Both the position numbers and the translations under genes were made by a program. The notes under the pieces were generated by a model. It saw only the letters and a program-made list of their open reading frames with translations, did no database searches and had not been told where the DNA came from. From SIAQ01 sp964484265 (GTDB taxonomy: Bacteria; Planctomycetota; Planctomycetia; Gemmatales; Gemmataceae), in the NCBI GenBank assembly GCA_964484265.1, contig CAZAFH010000014.1, forward strand, positions 28,397 to 92,396: a DNA stretch of 64,000 nt. Direction: 5' to 3'. This document shows, piece after piece, positions 22,194 through 30,594 of the stretch (within the stretch, counting starts at the first letter, position 1; every line of letters begins with the position of its first letter).

Positions 22194-25100
22194 TTAGGCC
22201 GCGGACACGACGGCGACGGCGGGCATGGCAGCTTCGTTCTGTACCAACTTCGTCGGGGCGCCGGCGTAGTCGCTATCGGGCAGCAAGCGCTCGTGTTTCA
22301 TCACGACGCTGTGAGGCAGAACCCAGGCTCGCTCGCCGATGTCGGCGCCGTAGAGCAGCACCGCCGCGTTGCCTGCCGTTGCGTCCTTTCGCACCCAGAC
22401 ATAGTCGATCTTGAGCACGCGATCTTCAAAGGTATGCGCCTGGAACTGGCACGTCACGGTGGCGCCGTCCTCGAACGTGAACATGTCATGATCGATCTGA
22501 TGCGCGAAGCCATTGCCCAGCGCCACGTTGCGGCCGATCTTGGAACCCATGCCGCGCATGAACCAGTTCAGCCAAAGCGTGCCTTCCAAAATCGACAGCG
22601 GCCCCGCGCTGAAGAGATCCCAGGCCATGAAATGGAATTCCCACCGGTAACACCAGCACGACCAGAGCGGATGCGTATTCGGCTTGACTCGGCCGAGCAA
22701 TGCCCACTTTAGCGCCATCCCAAACAGGCACAGGCACGCGATAACGCCAAGATCGAGCACGGGCACGATGCCGAAAACCAGCACGCCCGTCGATACATGC
22801 TCTTCCGCCAGCGCCAGCAGACTGAACCAGCCCATCGCCAAAAAGATCGGCAGCAGCGGCAGCGCGAAGCGAAGCTGCTCCCAGAACACGCGATTGGCGT
22901 AACGAAGCCACGGCGGCGTGTGCGTCACGCAGCGCTCGGCCTCGATGACCTCGCGGTTCGGCAGTTCAAAGGGCGGATGCCCGAACCATGACGTACCCGG
23001 TGCGACTTTGGCATCGTCCACGATCGTATTGACGCCGAGCAGCACGCCGTCGGGAATCGTCTGTCCACCGGCAATGAGGGCGTTATTGCCGAAGTACGTG
23101 TTATTGCCAAGCACGACCGGTGCGAGGGTGACGGCCCCGCGATGCAAGCGCGGTCCGCCGAGGTAGATGCCGTCGGCGAGAAACGAATCGGTGCCGACGG
23201 TGACGAGTTCGGGCACGGTATCGATGATCGTCATCAGCTCGCTGCCCTTACCGAGTTTCATGCCAGCGGCACGAAGCCAGGTGTGCCACATCAGACTGCC
23301 CGAAAGCCAATGGTTGACGCCCTCGACGATTTCGGACTTGAGCCAAACTCGAAGGTAAGCCAGGCTCCAGCGATCGACGACGCCCGGCTCGACTTTGCCA
23401 AGCAACCGCATGGCGATGGCCCGAAAGACCAGCGAGCCCGGGACGATGAGCAGCAGCATGAATAATCCGAGCAGGAACTCCGACAGATGCAGGGCTGGAT
23501 TGAAGATCCAATCGGCCGCGGATTCCATATCCAGTCCGACGATGAGGGCGAAGGCGAGCATCAGGCCGACGGCGGGAATGGCTTCGAACAACCCAAGCGC
23601 GGATCTTGCTGCCGCCAGGGCGATCGTATAGGCCAGCGGCGATATCGCCTGGTTTTCAGCAGATGGCGTGGCTCGCGCCGGAGCCAGCCCGGCCTTGCTC
23701 GCCGGGATGCCGTCCCAGCGTTCGCCTTCCGGGATGACACTATTGCGGGGCAGAAACGACAGGGCCGTGAGGTAGCTGTTTGCTTCCATGCAGGTGTGAT
23801 CGGCAAGCCCGGCACGGACATCGAGGGTGCAGCCGTTGCCGACGGTGATCGGGCCGACGACGATTTGGCCGTCTTCGAGATCGACGAGCAGGAGGGATGC
23901 ATCCTGGCTGAGGGTGACGTCGTCGCCGATGTCGAGAAGGTCCCAGCCGCCTTGCGTGAGATTGACGCCGCGATGGATGTGGACTCGCTGCCCGATTTTC
24001 GCGCCGAGCATTCGCAATGCTGCCGCGTGAAATGGCGTGCCTTCGAGCATACCCCAGGGCACGAGGGCGGCGGTCTTCTGCACCATCCAGTTGCGCACGT
24101 AAAAGCTGCCCCAGATCGGCTGTCTGGTCGGAGTGTATTTGCCGATCAGCACTTTCTTGACGGCAACGGTCAGACCGAGCGCGAGCATCGTGTAGCCGGC
24201 GAAACCGGCGGAATAGAAGAACACGGACAGCAAAAGGAACGCAACCATCCCAAGTGATTCGGCAAGCCAGGGCAGCAGGTGGAAGCCGATGCCATACACG
24301 AGCGGTGCGGCGAGGAACAGGCCCGTCAGCAGCCAGGCGGTTTGCACTGCCGTCGCGAGTATCGGCCGACCGACGGGCCGCGGGGTATTTCGCGGGGTAT
24401 GCGCCATGCTTTCCGTGTTCGGCACGCGTTTGGCCAATTCGGCGACCGTGCGCGCGTCGTAGACGTCGCGCACCGTCAACGAAGCGGTCTGGCGATCGTC
24501 GCGCAGCCGCGAGATCAACTGGGCGGCCAAAAGCGAGTCGCCGGCCAGGGCGTGAAAGAAATCGTCCGTGACCGAGCACGCTTCGTGAAGCTGAAGCGTC
24601 GCACAAAACGCCGCGGCGATTTTCGCCTCCAGCGCGTCGCGCGGCAAAGTGATCGCCTCGGTTTTCTCGTGAACATGCAGTTCCAGCGTCGGCAGCGCCC
24701 GGCGGTTCAGCTTGCCGCTCACGGTCGTCGGCAGCGTATCAATCAGCGCAAGTTGTGACGGAACCATGTACTCGGGAAGGCGCTGGCGCACTTCCGCCTT
24801 GAGCGAATCGAAGCACGGCGGCTGACCCGAATTCTCGGCCACGATGAACGCGACGATCCGCTTCTGCGTGCCTTCGCCTTGCACATGGCAGGCAGCGGCG
24901 CGGACGCCGGCGCACTCCGCCAGCCGGGTCTCGATCGCTTCAAGCTCGATGCGATAGCCGCGAATCTTGACCTGGGAATCGATTCGCCCATGGCAATGGT
25001 ACCGACCGTCCGAATCGCGGTGGACAAGATCGCCCGTGCGATAAATACGGCCCAGCTTCGGATGGATCGGAAACTTGCGAGCGGTCATTTCAGGGTCGTT

Positions 25101-26267
25101 CATGTACCCGCGAGCAAGGCCAACGCCGGTAATACAAAGCTCGCCCTGTTCTCCAACCGCGACTTCGTTGAGATTCTCATCAAGCACATGCGCCTGCAAG
25201 CCAGGCACAGGACGGCCGATCGTAATCGCATCGCCTGGCTTGATTCGTCCTCGCAACGCGGTGACGGTCGTTTCGGTCGGGCCATAATCATTGATCAGGG
25301 TTCGGCCTTTAGCCCAGCGTTCGGCGACATCGGGCGTCAGCGCCTCGCCGCCAGGATGCAGCAAGCGGAGATCGGGCAGTTCCACATCGGGCCTTTCGCA
25401 ACCCGTGGCACGCAGCAGCGTGGGCGGCGGGCAGAACATCGTCACGCGTTCACGTCGCAGCCAGGCGATGAGGTCCGGGCCAAGACGCGTGGTCTCGTCA
25501 TCCATGACGACGAGCGTGGCGCCCGACGCCAGTGCGAACCAGGTTTCCTCGACGGAGGAATCGTAGGCGTTGGACGAATTCTGGGCGACGCGATCGCGCG
25601 GCGTCACGCCCAGCGTATCGAGATCGCCCTGCACCAGATTGACGATGCCGCGATGCTCGATCATGACGCCCTTGGGTCGGCCCGTCGTGCCCGAGGTGTA
25701 GATGAGATACGCGAGGCTGCTCGGCTTGAGCCAGGGAGCGGCTTCGAGCGGGACGGTCGTGCCATCGTCGTCGGCATCCCAGGCAAGGACGTCCAGGAAA
25801 TATTCGAGGTCAGCACGAATTGAGCGGATGCGCGTCAGGCCGGCTTCGTTCGAAAGAACCGCGATCGGTTTTGCGTCGTTGAGAATGTGCCGAATCTGTT
25901 CATCGGGAAACGCCGGGTCGATACAGGTGTAGGCCGCCCCGGCCTTCAGGACGCCCAGTTGGGCGAGATAAACATGCTCCGAGTCGCGCGGCAAGCAGAT
26001 CGCAATGACGCATTCGCCCGCGACAAAATCGCGCAGCTCGCCGGCCAGCTTGTCGCTTCTCCGATCCAGCTCGCCGTAGGAGAGTTCCCGCCGGGCGGCG
26101 CGCGTGGACGAGGGCGGCGTCTCGATGGCGATCTGCTCCGGGCGCCGGCGAGCGACGTCCGTGAGGAACTCATGCAAGAAAAACCGCTCGCGCGCCATCG
26201 CGGCGCGCTCCTTCTTGCCGATGGCGAATTGTTTGCTCGATGGGGTCAGGAGAGAGGTCATGGTCAA
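22194..26267 (-). CDS. Pls/PosA-family non-ribosomal peptide synthetase
   Basis: 1357 residues. The adenylation domain (about 1-520) carries A3 LAYLIYTSGTTGRPKGVMIE, A5 NDYGPTETTVTA, A7 YRTGDLVHRD, A8 GRIDSQVKIRGYRIELEAIE and A10 PTTVSGKLNRRAL. A carrier domain follows (about 545-620) with the phosphopantetheine Ser in ALAGDSLLAAQL. The rest alternates membrane segments with three tandem regions, two of which read as left-handed beta-helix acyltransferases (GVNLTQGGWDLLDIGDDVTL, IVVGPITVGNGCTLDVRAGL, LGNNTYFGNNALIAGGQTIP). This matches enzymes that make homopolymers of basic amino acids such as poly-lysine. The product here is not known. It lies 43 bases after an anti-sigma gene and 12 before an ABC-2 permease. 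Confidence 0.92.
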   Translation of the reverse strand: MTMTSLLTPSSKQFAIGKKERAAMARERFFLHEFLTDVARRRPEQIAIETPPSSTRAARRELSYGELDRRSDKLAGELRDFVAGECVIAICLPRDSEHVYLAQLGVLKAGAAYTCIDPAFPDEQIRHILNDAKPIAVLSNEAGLTRIRSIRADLEYFLDVLAWDADDDGTTVPLEAAPWLKPSSLAYLIYTSGTTGRPKGVMIEHRGIVNLVQGDLDTLGVTPRDRVAQNSSNAYDSSVEETWFALASGATLVVMDDETTRLGPDLIAWLRRERVTMFCPPPTLLRATGCERPDVELPDLRLLHPGGEALTPDVAERWAKGRTLINDYGPTETTVTALRGRIKPGDAITIGRPVPGLQAHVLDENLNEVAVGEQGELCITGVGLARGYMNDPEMTARKFPIHPKLGRIYRTGDLVHRDSDGRYHCHGRIDSQVKIRGYRIELEAIETRLAECAGVRAAACHVQGEGTQKRIVAFIVAENSGQPPCFDSLKAEVRQRLPEYMVPSQLALIDTLPTTVSGKLNRRALPTLELHVHEKTEAITLPRDALEAKIAAAFCATLQLHEACSVTDDFFHALAGDSLLAAQLISRLRDDRQTASLTVRDVYDARTVAELAKRVPNTESMAHTPRNTPRPVGRPILATAVQTAWLLTGLFLAAPLVYGIGFHLLPWLAESLGMVAFLLLSVFFYSAGFAGYTMLALGLTVAVKKVLIGKYTPTRQPIWGSFYVRNWMVQKTAALVPWGMLEGTPFHAAALRMLGAKIGQRVHIHRGVNLTQGGWDLLDIGDDVTLSQDASLLLVDLEDGQIVVGPITVGNGCTLDVRAGLADHTCMEANSYLTALSFLPRNSVIPEGERWDGIPASKAGLAPARATPSAENQAISPLAYTIALAAARSALGLFEAIPAVGLMLAFALIVGLDMESAADWIFNPALHLSEFLLGLFMLLLIVPGSLVFRAIAMRLLGKVEPGVVDRWSLAYLRVWLKSEIVEGVNHWLSGSLMWHTWLRAAGMKLGKGSELMTIIDTVPELVTVGTDSFLADGIYLGGPRLHRGAVTLAPVVLGNNTYFGNNALIAGGQTIPDGVLLGVNTIVDDAKVAPGTSWFGHPPFELPNREVIEAERCVTHTPPWLRYANRVFWEQLRFALPLLPIFLAMGWFSLLALAEEHVSTGVLVFGIVPVLDLGVIACLCLFGMALKWALLGRVKPNTHPLWSCWCYRWEFHFMAWDLFSAGPLSILEGTLWLNWFMRGMGSKIGRNVALGNGFAHQIDHDMFTFEDGATVTCQFQAHTFEDRVLKIDYVWVRKDATAGNAAVLLYGADIGERAWVLPHSVVMKHERLLPDSDYAGAPTKLVQNEAAMPAVAVVSAA

Positions 26268-26309
26268 TCCGTTATTCCGGTTTTCTCATTGCCGGAGTTT
26301 TTTTGTTGG

Positions 26310-27200
26310 CTAATTACCAATCCTGTGGTGCTTCTTTTTGTGCCCGCCTTTCATGATGCGATGGATCGCCTTACGCGGCGGGCTGGGGTTGTTTGTGAGA
26401 ATCGTTTCGAGTTTCTTCATGCGTATGGCGCCGCCGAGCTTGGCGTGCTCGAATTTTTTCTTTCCTTCCTTGGAAGAAATCTCACAGGTGACCGCGCGCT
26501 CGAAGGTGGCATCGATTCCGACTTCAAAGCGTTCGAGCGCGTCGGCGAGCTTGGCCGCCTTGGTCCCGTCTTGGGCTTGCGTGGCGACATCGAGGCGCGC
26601 GACGAAGTGGTCGGCGAGTTGGTTCATGCGGTCAAATTCGGCCACAGGATCGTTGCTCTGTTTGAGCCATATGCCGTTCTCGAATAGCTTCTGCGCCAGA
26701 GCACGATCCTCGGTTGCGAGCTTCGCGCTGGCCAACGTCTCCCGAATCGCCTCGGCTTGATCCTGATAGATCCGGTCGCGATCCTTCGAGGTCTCCGCAC
26801 GCGTCAACTCGACATTCCAATCAACAAGCCGATCGACGACATCCGTCGACGCTTGCGAGGCCGGCTGCGTAACAATAACCGCGAAGGCGATTGCCACGGC
26901 GAAAAACGTGACCGCGGCCGACAAGCGCCAGGCGTTCCACCGGCTTGCTTTTCGCGGGCTGGGTACCGAGGGCGGCGCGACCGTTGACGGAATCGCGGCG
27001 TGATCGTCCGCGATGCTTGCCGGCGCGGTTCGGCCGGCACGCCATTGCAACAACGCATGCAGCTTCATGCATTCGAGGTATTCACCTTGAAACTCGGGAT
27101 GATCCGCGAGAAGCGTGCAGAGCCGATCGCTCTGGAGCGCGTCGTTCGAGCCGTCGAGGAGATTGCTCAGGAGTTGTTCGAATTCGGTGCGTTCATTCAT
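26310..27200 (-). CDS. Anti-sigma factor-like membrane protein
   Basis: 296 residues. The start at 27200 overlaps the sigma-factor stop by one base (TGATG) and has AAGGAGG upstream. The N-terminal ~60 residues (TEFEQLLSNLLDGSNDALQS, ECMKLHALLQW) form a helical domain like that of FecR-type planctomycete anti-sigma proteins; there is no HxxxCxxC zinc motif. One membrane helix follows (LSAAVTFFAVAIAFAVIVTQ). The outer part, from STDVVDRLVDWNVELTRAET, is helical and is clearly related to the outer domain of the second anti-sigma protein at 37895. The C-terminus is Lys/His-rich. Confidence 0.82.
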   Translation of the reverse strand: MNERTEFEQLLSNLLDGSNDALQSDRLCTLLADHPEFQGEYLECMKLHALLQWRAGRTAPASIADDHAAIPSTVAPPSVPSPRKASRWNAWRLSAAVTFFAVAIAFAVIVTQPASQASTDVVDRLVDWNVELTRAETSKDRDRIYQDQAEAIRETLASAKLATEDRALAQKLFENGIWLKQSNDPVAEFDRMNQLADHFVARLDVATQAQDGTKAAKLADALERFEVGIDATFERAVTCEISSKEGKKKFEHAKLGGAIRMKKLETILTNNPSPPRKAIHRIMKGGHKKKHHRIGN

Positions 27201-27742
27201 CACAATCCTCCTTCCGCAGCCAGGGTTTTCTGCATGCATTCCAGGAGCGCCTTGCGGATGCGGAACAGTGTAACCGAGATGACGTTCTCGGTCTGTCCGG
27301 CGGCGAGCGCGATTTCGTGGACCGCTTCCCCACGCTGATAACGTGCATCCATCAAACGACGCCATTCCGTCGACAGCTTCTGATAACATGCCTCGAGCGC
27401 ATCCAGTTGTCGGCTTTGCGCTGGCGCGGCAACGGTGAGTGTGTCGGCCATCCGATCGAACAAAGCCTCGCTGAGCACGAGCCGATCGCGCGACTGTTTC
27501 TTCCGCCAGGCCTGAACCTGGAATCGTGCAAACGCTATCGCCCAGGGCAAGAACGGGCGCGCGGCATCGTAATCGGCCCATTTTTCCAGGAGAACCACGT
27601 TGGTCTCCTGCAAAATGTCCTGTGCGCTTTCCGTTCCACCCAATAATGCCGCGATCGAGGCGTAAAGGGCACTTTGATTCCCGGTGAGCAGCAACAAAAA
27701 CTCAGGCGATGGTGCCAGGCGGGAGGGGTTGGCAGCGTCCAT
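27200..27742 (-). CDS. ECF sigma factor
   Basis: 180 residues. Region 2 reads LYASIAALLGGTESAQDILQ then ETNVVLLEKW and PFLPWAIAFARFQVQAWRKK, including the -10-binding Trp/Phe helix. Region 4 reads ALEACYQKLSTEWRRLMDAR and GEAVHEIALAAGQTENVIS followed by VTLFRIRKALLEC, the helix-turn-helix that reads the -35 element. This is the planctomycete/verrucomicrobial ECF type. It is translationally coupled to the anti-sigma gene and followed on the same strand by the Pls/PosA synthetase and ABC-2 permease, which are candidate targets. Confidence 0.9.
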   Translation of the reverse strand: MDAANPSRLAPSPEFLLLLTGNQSALYASIAALLGGTESAQDILQETNVVLLEKWADYDAARPFLPWAIAFARFQVQAWRKKQSRDRLVLSEALFDRMADTLTVAAPAQSRQLDALEACYQKLSTEWRRLMDARYQRGEAVHEIALAAGQTENVISVTLFRIRKALLECMQKTLAAEGGL

Positions 27743-28252
27743 GGCGTGCGTGGTACATCCTCTCAGGCGAGCGTTACATTAGATTAGCGGAAGTGAACCC
27801 AAATCTTACATGGGTTGCGAAAGATGAAGGTTATTTAACCAAATCCGATTTTTCTTTGTTTAGCGTTCGCCGAATGACATGCCGGCCATTGGCGTTGAGC
27901 AGACACGAAGTCAGCCTTGTCGCCTGTGCGTTCTGAATCGATTGCAGTGCCAACCTGCGCGGGCCAATTCTTGGAATGTAGGATTTTTCCTCAAGTCGCC
28001 GGGCCGAATGGGCGGGTCGCACGGAAGCTGCGCGGAAATCGTAATCGACGAGTTTAAGGAAAAAATTGCAATCCGCGATTTCCGCTGGTCCTGCCGTGGA
28101 AATCGTGCGACGACTTGCAATTTCGGCACATTCCTGTCGAGGTTGATTGGTCGGAATCTTTTTTATGTGGAATTATTCAAGTGTGTTGGCAACCATTCTC
28201 AACGGGTGAGAACCGGTCGCCCAACGGAACATTTCGAGAAGTGGATTAGGTC
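27743..28252. other. 510-base gap without a recognised gene
   Basis: No convincing coding frame on either strand. It contains the promoter regions of the divergent sigma-factor and GYPQ-rich genes and a single half of the GTTTAGCGTTC palindrome motif near 27858. The base composition is less GC-rich than the flanking genes. No promoter consensus can be placed with confidence. Confidence 0.5.
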
Positions 28253-28696
28253 ATGAAAAAGATTCTTATCGTTGGAGTGCTGGCGATCGGCATGCTCGCT
28301 TCTTCGCAGCAAGAAGCGTCGGCCTGGGTCAAATCGCAATTTGGCATCGGTCTGAACTGGAATTGGCAGTCGGGCGGCAACTCGCTGCTCTGGGGCGCGT
28401 GGCGCAACGGCCAGCCGGGTGGCCCCGAAGCGTTCGGCGGGCATCATCACGGCTATCCGCAATTCGGCATGCCGCCTGGATTCGCTCCCGGCGCCTACCA
28501 GCCGACCCCGCAAGCCCTGCCGCCCCAAGGCTTCTTCCCGCAGCAAGGCCCGAATTTCTCACAACCGATGATGCCGTCGGCAGTCGTTCCGCAAGGAATC
28601 GAGCCGGCCGTGTCTTACCAGGGCTCGCCGTTCCAGTTCGCGAACTACCCGCGTCCGGTGTACTACTACTACATGCCTTCCTACTACGGTCAATAA
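28253..28696 (+). CDS. Secreted Gly/Tyr/Pro/Gln-rich protein
   Basis: 147 residues. The signal peptide is MKKILIVGVLAIGMLASSQQ with cleavage near EASAW. The mature part starts WVKSQFGIGLNWNWQSGGNS, continues with GHHHGYPQFGMPPGFAPGAY and QALPPQGFFPQQGPNF, and ends in an aromatic tail (PRPVYYYYMPSYYGQ). It is low-complexity with no enzymatic motif, and resembles small surface or cell-wall associated proteins of planctomycetes. A strong terminator follows, so it is monocistronic and probably well expressed. Confidence 0.8.
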   Translation: MKKILIVGVLAIGMLASSQQEASAWVKSQFGIGLNWNWQSGGNSLLWGAWRNGQPGGPEAFGGHHHGYPQFGMPPGFAPGAYQPTPQALPPQGFFPQQGPNFSQPMMPSAVVPQGIEPAVSYQGSPFQFANYPRPVYYYYMPSYYGQ

Positions 28697-28728
28697 GTTG
28701 AAAGCTCCGCTTCGGTTCTCTATGGGTC

Positions 28729-28765
28729 GCAAGGCCGAACTGTGTGGTTCGGCCTTGCATTTTTT
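28729..28765 (+). terminator. Rho-independent terminator
   Basis: 12-bp stem GCAAGGCCGAAC / GTTCGGCCTTGC followed by a run of seven Ts. It lies 33 bases after the stop of the GYPQ-rich gene. Confidence 0.9.
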
Positions 28766-28771
28766 TGCGCG

Positions 28772-29131
28772 TTACACATCTTCCACGACGGTGGTCGCTC
28801 GTCGGCGATTCCGGAACCGGGCAGGCCAATAAAAGCCCTTCACGCCTCCACCACCTCCGAGCAAACGGTAGACAATCAACAGCAGCGTGGTTCCGCCGAG
28901 CGCGACGACGAATCCGAGAAAGCTGATCGGCTTGACCTGTGCGCCCTGAACGAAGAACGACAGCAAAGCCGCCCCGATGACGGTGCCGATCACGCCGAGG
29001 ACAACCGTCGCGAAAGCGCCGCCGCCGTCCTTGCCAGGCAACACCGCCTTGGCGAGAAGCCCGACGAGCGTGCCGAATCCGATCCACTCCAGGAAATAGT
29101 GCATCCATTGCGAAATCAGTTCAAAGTCCAT
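28772..29131 (-). CDS. GlsB/YeaQ/YmgE-type stress membrane protein
   Basis: 119 residues from the ATG at 29131 (MDFELISQWMHYFLEWIGFG). Three hydrophobic segments. GFGTLVGLLAKAVLPGKDGG in the first, ATVVLGVIGTVIGAALLSFF in the second and GFVVALGGTTLLLIVYRLLG in the third match the transglycosylase-associated/GlsB family of small inner-membrane proteins. The ATG six codons upstream is less likely because it would overlap the AAGGGA that serves as the ribosome binding site. Confidence 0.85.
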   Translation of the reverse strand: MDFELISQWMHYFLEWIGFGTLVGLLAKAVLPGKDGGGAFATVVLGVIGTVIGAALLSFFVQGAQVKPISFLGFVVALGGTTLLLIVYRLLGGGGGVKGFYWPARFRNRRRATTVVEDV

Positions 29132-29291
29132 GATTGGATTCCCTTTCAATCTTACCCGATCGCCCCACTTTAATGATCGTCCCGCTTAGGCCGATTACAC
29201 CGAATACTCCGCACCGTTTCCCCTAGATCGGCAATGACGGTGGTCAATGTTGAGTCGAATTGCAAGAGGCGGGCGATCAACAACAGACGCG

Positions 29292-29431
29292 AAATGAAGG
29301 GTTGGCGCGATAAGAAAACTTTGGTATACGCCCCAGAATACGAGGACTGCGCCCGCATCGCCCGCGCCAACCAGGTTTCGCTGCACGCGGTGTACGAGGC
29401 GGCGCGGGCGAAGTGCGGTGAGATGGGAAGG
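29292..29431 (+). pseudogene. Decayed 3' fragment of a larC gene
   Basis: The frame reads KGWRDKKTLVYAPEYEDCAR then IARANQVSLHAVYEAARAKC and GEM. The C-terminus of the intact LarC at 41564 reads RGWRGQETLVYAPEYEDCAR, VARTAKVPLNVVYQAVRAKC and AEM. About 43 residues can be aligned; nothing upstream in the frame resembles the rest of LarC. An ATG at 29234 keeps the frame open (66 residues) but adds unrelated sequence. This is a relic of a second larC or a partial duplication. Confidence 0.82.
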
Positions 29432-29437
29432 TGATTG

Positions 29438-29782
29438 ATGCGAATCGTGGCACTTTTCATGTGCGTGTTGTCTGTCGGCTCCACCGGCTGCGTTGGCTGG
29501 CCTGCTCCGACGCCCGTGGAATTTTTGTCTTCTAATGTTCTTGAAAATGAGAACAAGGAAAGGAAAAGGCAGGATGAAATTCAAATAGTTGCCATTTCGA
29601 CGAAACCGAATGGAGCCACAACTAGATTTGAATACACCTTCAGGAAGAGTGGGGAAAATATTGGGCGCTTGTACGATATTGATTCGTCCTTGGAAAATGG
29701 AGAGCCTCTGATACTGGAATTTACCGCCGAAATTCACGACGAATGCTTGGCCCACCCCAGGATTCGAAGTTCTTTCAGCTAA
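29438..29782 (+). CDS. Putative lipoprotein, possibly frameshifted (5' part)
   Basis: 114 residues. MRIVALFMCVLSVGSTGCVG is a short hydrophobic leader ending in a weak lipobox (STGC). The following sequence is Lys/Glu-rich and then beta-rich (IQIVAISTKPNGATTRFEYT). The codons are less GC-rich than those of the neighbours. The last ~13 residues overlap the start of the next frame, which continues with similar composition, so the two could be one gene broken by a frameshift near 29740. Function unknown. Confidence 0.5.
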   Translation: MRIVALFMCVLSVGSTGCVGWPAPTPVEFLSSNVLENENKERKRQDEIQIVAISTKPNGATTRFEYTFRKSGENIGRLYDIDSSLENGEPLILEFTAEIHDECLAHPRIRSSFS

Positions 29783-30081
29783 AATCGAATGAGCCGCGTT
29801 GGGTTACCTTCGCCAGAGCCCAAAAACCAGTCACAAGTATTGAAGTCCATTTCCGCGATCAAGAGCATGTCGTGAAACAGTACGCCAATATGGAGGTGGA
29901 GGAGGGGTACACTAAATTCCAGCGATTCCTTGACGATGTACGGCACCACCGAGCCGTCAGAGCGTCGATGGTTGTAATCACTCCAATTAACAATAAACGC
30001 AATCTCGATAGCTTGGGCCTGACTCCAGCGGGACCGTCGTCTCCCGAGATCAAGACGCCCGTCCGCAATAACCGAGATTGA
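29743..30081 (+). CDS. Hypothetical protein, possibly 3' part of the lipoprotein gene
   Basis: 112 residues if read from the ATG at 29743. It contains PRWVTFARAQKPVTSIEVHF and FQRFLDDVRHHRAVRASMVV, with no recognisable domain. There is no ribosome binding site before the ATG, and the frame overlaps the previous one by 40 bases, both of which favour the frameshift reading. The change in frame is -1 relative to the upstream part. Confidence 0.45.
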   Translation: MLGPPQDSKFFQLKSNEPRWVTFARAQKPVTSIEVHFRDQEHVVKQYANMEVEEGYTKFQRFLDDVRHHRAVRASMVVITPINNKRNLDSLGLTPAGPSSPEIKTPVRNNRD

Positions 30082-30131
30082 GCGTGGCCAATCGCACCCG
30101 TCCGCCTGGCAATTGCAAGGCTTGGAGCGAC

Positions 30132-30151
30132 GCTTCATTCGTGATAAGATA
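30132..30151 (+). promoter_or_regulatory. 20-base direct repeat, copy 1 (possible promoter)
   Basis: GCTTCATTCGTGATAAGATA, identical to 30526-30545. It lies about 90 bases before a small gene. TAAGAT could serve as a -10 element, but this is a guess. Confidence 0.5.
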
Positions 30152-30240
30152 TTAGCGCGGAATCTCTAGCGCTGGTCCTCACATTCGGTAACGAATCCAG
30201 CAGGGCGATTGCTTCCCACCTGATGAAGGAAACAACACCG

Positions 30241-30492
30241 ATGACTCGCGAAAACTTCGAGCAAACTCTGGAAACGCTGATGTCGCGGCAGCCATTCATG
30301 CCGTTTGTCGTCGAATTGCACGGTGGCGAGCGATTCGAGATCGATCACCCTCGCGCCATGGCCTGGGGCGAAGGCCAGGCGGCGGCGTTTATCGGTCCCG
30401 GCGCCATGTTGCGCATCTTCGACAATGAGAGCGTGTTGCAGTTCATCAACTCGCCCGCACATGCCATTCGACCTCGCAAACCGCGAAAGTAG
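30241..30492 (+). CDS. Small conserved-type hypothetical protein
   Basis: 83 residues from the ATG at 30241, with GGAAA about 10 bases upstream. FEQTLETLMSRQPFMPFVVE followed by LHGGERFEIDHPRAMAW has the look of the small planctomycete proteins in which a helix with [RQ]PF.PF.. leads into a beta hairpin containing GG..[FI].[VI].HP. Cytoplasmic, function unknown. It stands between the two copies of the 20-base repeat. Confidence 0.65.
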   Translation: MTRENFEQTLETLMSRQPFMPFVVELHGGERFEIDHPRAMAWGEGQAAAFIGPGAMLRIFDNESVLQFINSPAHAIRPRKPRK

Positions 30493-30525
30493 CGTGCGAG
30501 CTTACAGTCCGGCGCTGACCGCAAT

Positions 30526-30545
30526 GCTTCATTCGTGATAAGATA
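30526..30545 (+). promoter_or_regulatory. 20-base direct repeat, copy 2 (possible promoter)
   Basis: Identical to 30132-30151. It lies about 50 bases before the next small gene. Just after it, AGCCG...CGGCT (30552-30575) forms a short hairpin followed by TTTT. Confidence 0.5.
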
Positions 30546-30594
30546 CGTATGAGCCGATTCCGGCCTACGCCGGCTTTTGCATCGGAGAATCGAA

